Part shown: positions 42,190 through 42,269 of the stretch, in pieces
Numbering within the stretch: position 1 is the first letter of the stretch
Layout: each line of letters begins with the position of its first letter
Source: Alkalihalophilus marmarensis DSM 21297
Lineage (GTDB): Bacteria; Bacillota; Bacilli; Bacillales; Bacillaceae_D
Length of the DNA stretch: 42,269 nt
Direction: 5' to 3'
Assembly: GCF_000474275.2 (NCBI RefSeq)
Contig: NZ_ATAE01000089.1
Coordinates: 1-42,269 of the forward strand
Program-made: the position numbers and the translations under genes
Notes under the pieces: generated by a model
The model's input: only the letters and a program-made list of their open reading frames with translations
Told to the model about the DNA's origin: nothing
Database searches by the model: none

Positions 42190-42269
42190 TGAACTGCCCC
42201 CTGTCAAGTAGACAGTGGAAATAATAAAAAGGATTTAAGCGGCTTTAGCTCTGTATTCCATAGGGCTTA
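42190..42269 (-). mobile_element. End of an IS3-family insertion sequence (runs off window)
   Basis: A sequence of IS3-family terminal type begins near 42190 (TGAACTGCCCCCTGTCAAG) and is followed by the end of a transposase frame. Only the outer ~80 bases are visible; the other end, the transposase body and any target duplication are outside the window. Confidence 0.7.
42235..42269 (-). CDS. IS3-family transposase OrfB, C-terminal fragment
   Basis: The minus strand reads SPMEYRAKAA and a stop codon, the usual C-terminus of IS3-family (IS150 type) OrfB integrases. The rest lies beyond the window edge, so whether it is intact cannot be told. Confidence 0.7.
   Translation of the reverse strand, partial: SPMEYRAKAA

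Overview
The window is a stretch of chromosome from a low-GC, spore-forming Bacillaceae-type Firmicute. The evidence is a SpoVR gene with a SigE-like promoter, an S-box (SAM) riboswitch, a glgC-D-A-P glycogen operon with the Bacillales-specific GlgD, a YhcX-type GNAT/nitrilase fusion, CheX, a leader-terminator-controlled glpD, CcpA-type cre sites and strong AGGAGG ribosome binding sites. The species cannot be fixed from the sequence alone.

Layout. 0-2.5 kb: DUF418 membrane protein (minus) and a divergent NfrA-like nitroreductase. 2.5-5 kb: S-box-controlled aminotransferase (MtnE-like) and a manganese catalase. 5-6.8 kb: a probable cre-controlled two-gene operon for a tartrate/malate-type dehydrogenase and a fumarylacetoacetase-fold hydrolase. 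7-11 kb: methyltransferase and sodium:alanine symporter (minus), then a GntP-type permease and a small YfhD-like protein. 11.3-16 kb: a glycerophosphodiesterase, a 1-kb repeat locus, an ArsR-like regulator with a palindrome around its own promoter, an MFS exporter and an unknown membrane protein. 16.1-22.3 kb (minus): glgC, glgD, glgA, glgP, without glgB. 22.5-25.5 kb: DUF2225 protein, CheX, YhcX-like fusion. 26-33 kb: FixH/YtkA-like protein, glpD, pgcA-type phosphoglucomutase, S66 LD-carboxypeptidase, SpoVR. 33.9-38.2 kb: YusW-like lipoprotein and a heterodimeric ABC exporter. 38.3-42.2 kb: a YkoG/YkoH-like two-component system followed by two secreted or anchored proteins with three PepSY domains each. 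42.2 kb: the end of an IS3-family element runs off the window.

How genes work together. The glg operon and pgcA cover glucose-6-P to glucose-1-P, ADP-glucose, glycogen and back by phosphorolysis; the branching enzyme must lie elsewhere. The GDPD and GlpD can together move glycerol-3-P from phosphodiesters into central metabolism. The two-component system and PepSY proteins look like one signalling unit, with three direct repeats ahead of the second PepSY gene as a likely response-regulator site.

The least explained structure is a family of long-hairpin repeats. Two related forms (called A and B here) share an internal core but have different terminal stems. They sit as divergent pairs in all four large intergenic gaps (1-0.47, 12.1-13.0, 25.6-26.0 and 33.2-33.7 kb), with internal deletions and repeated half-elements. 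I found no CRISPR array, tRNA, rRNA, phage gene or obvious defence island.
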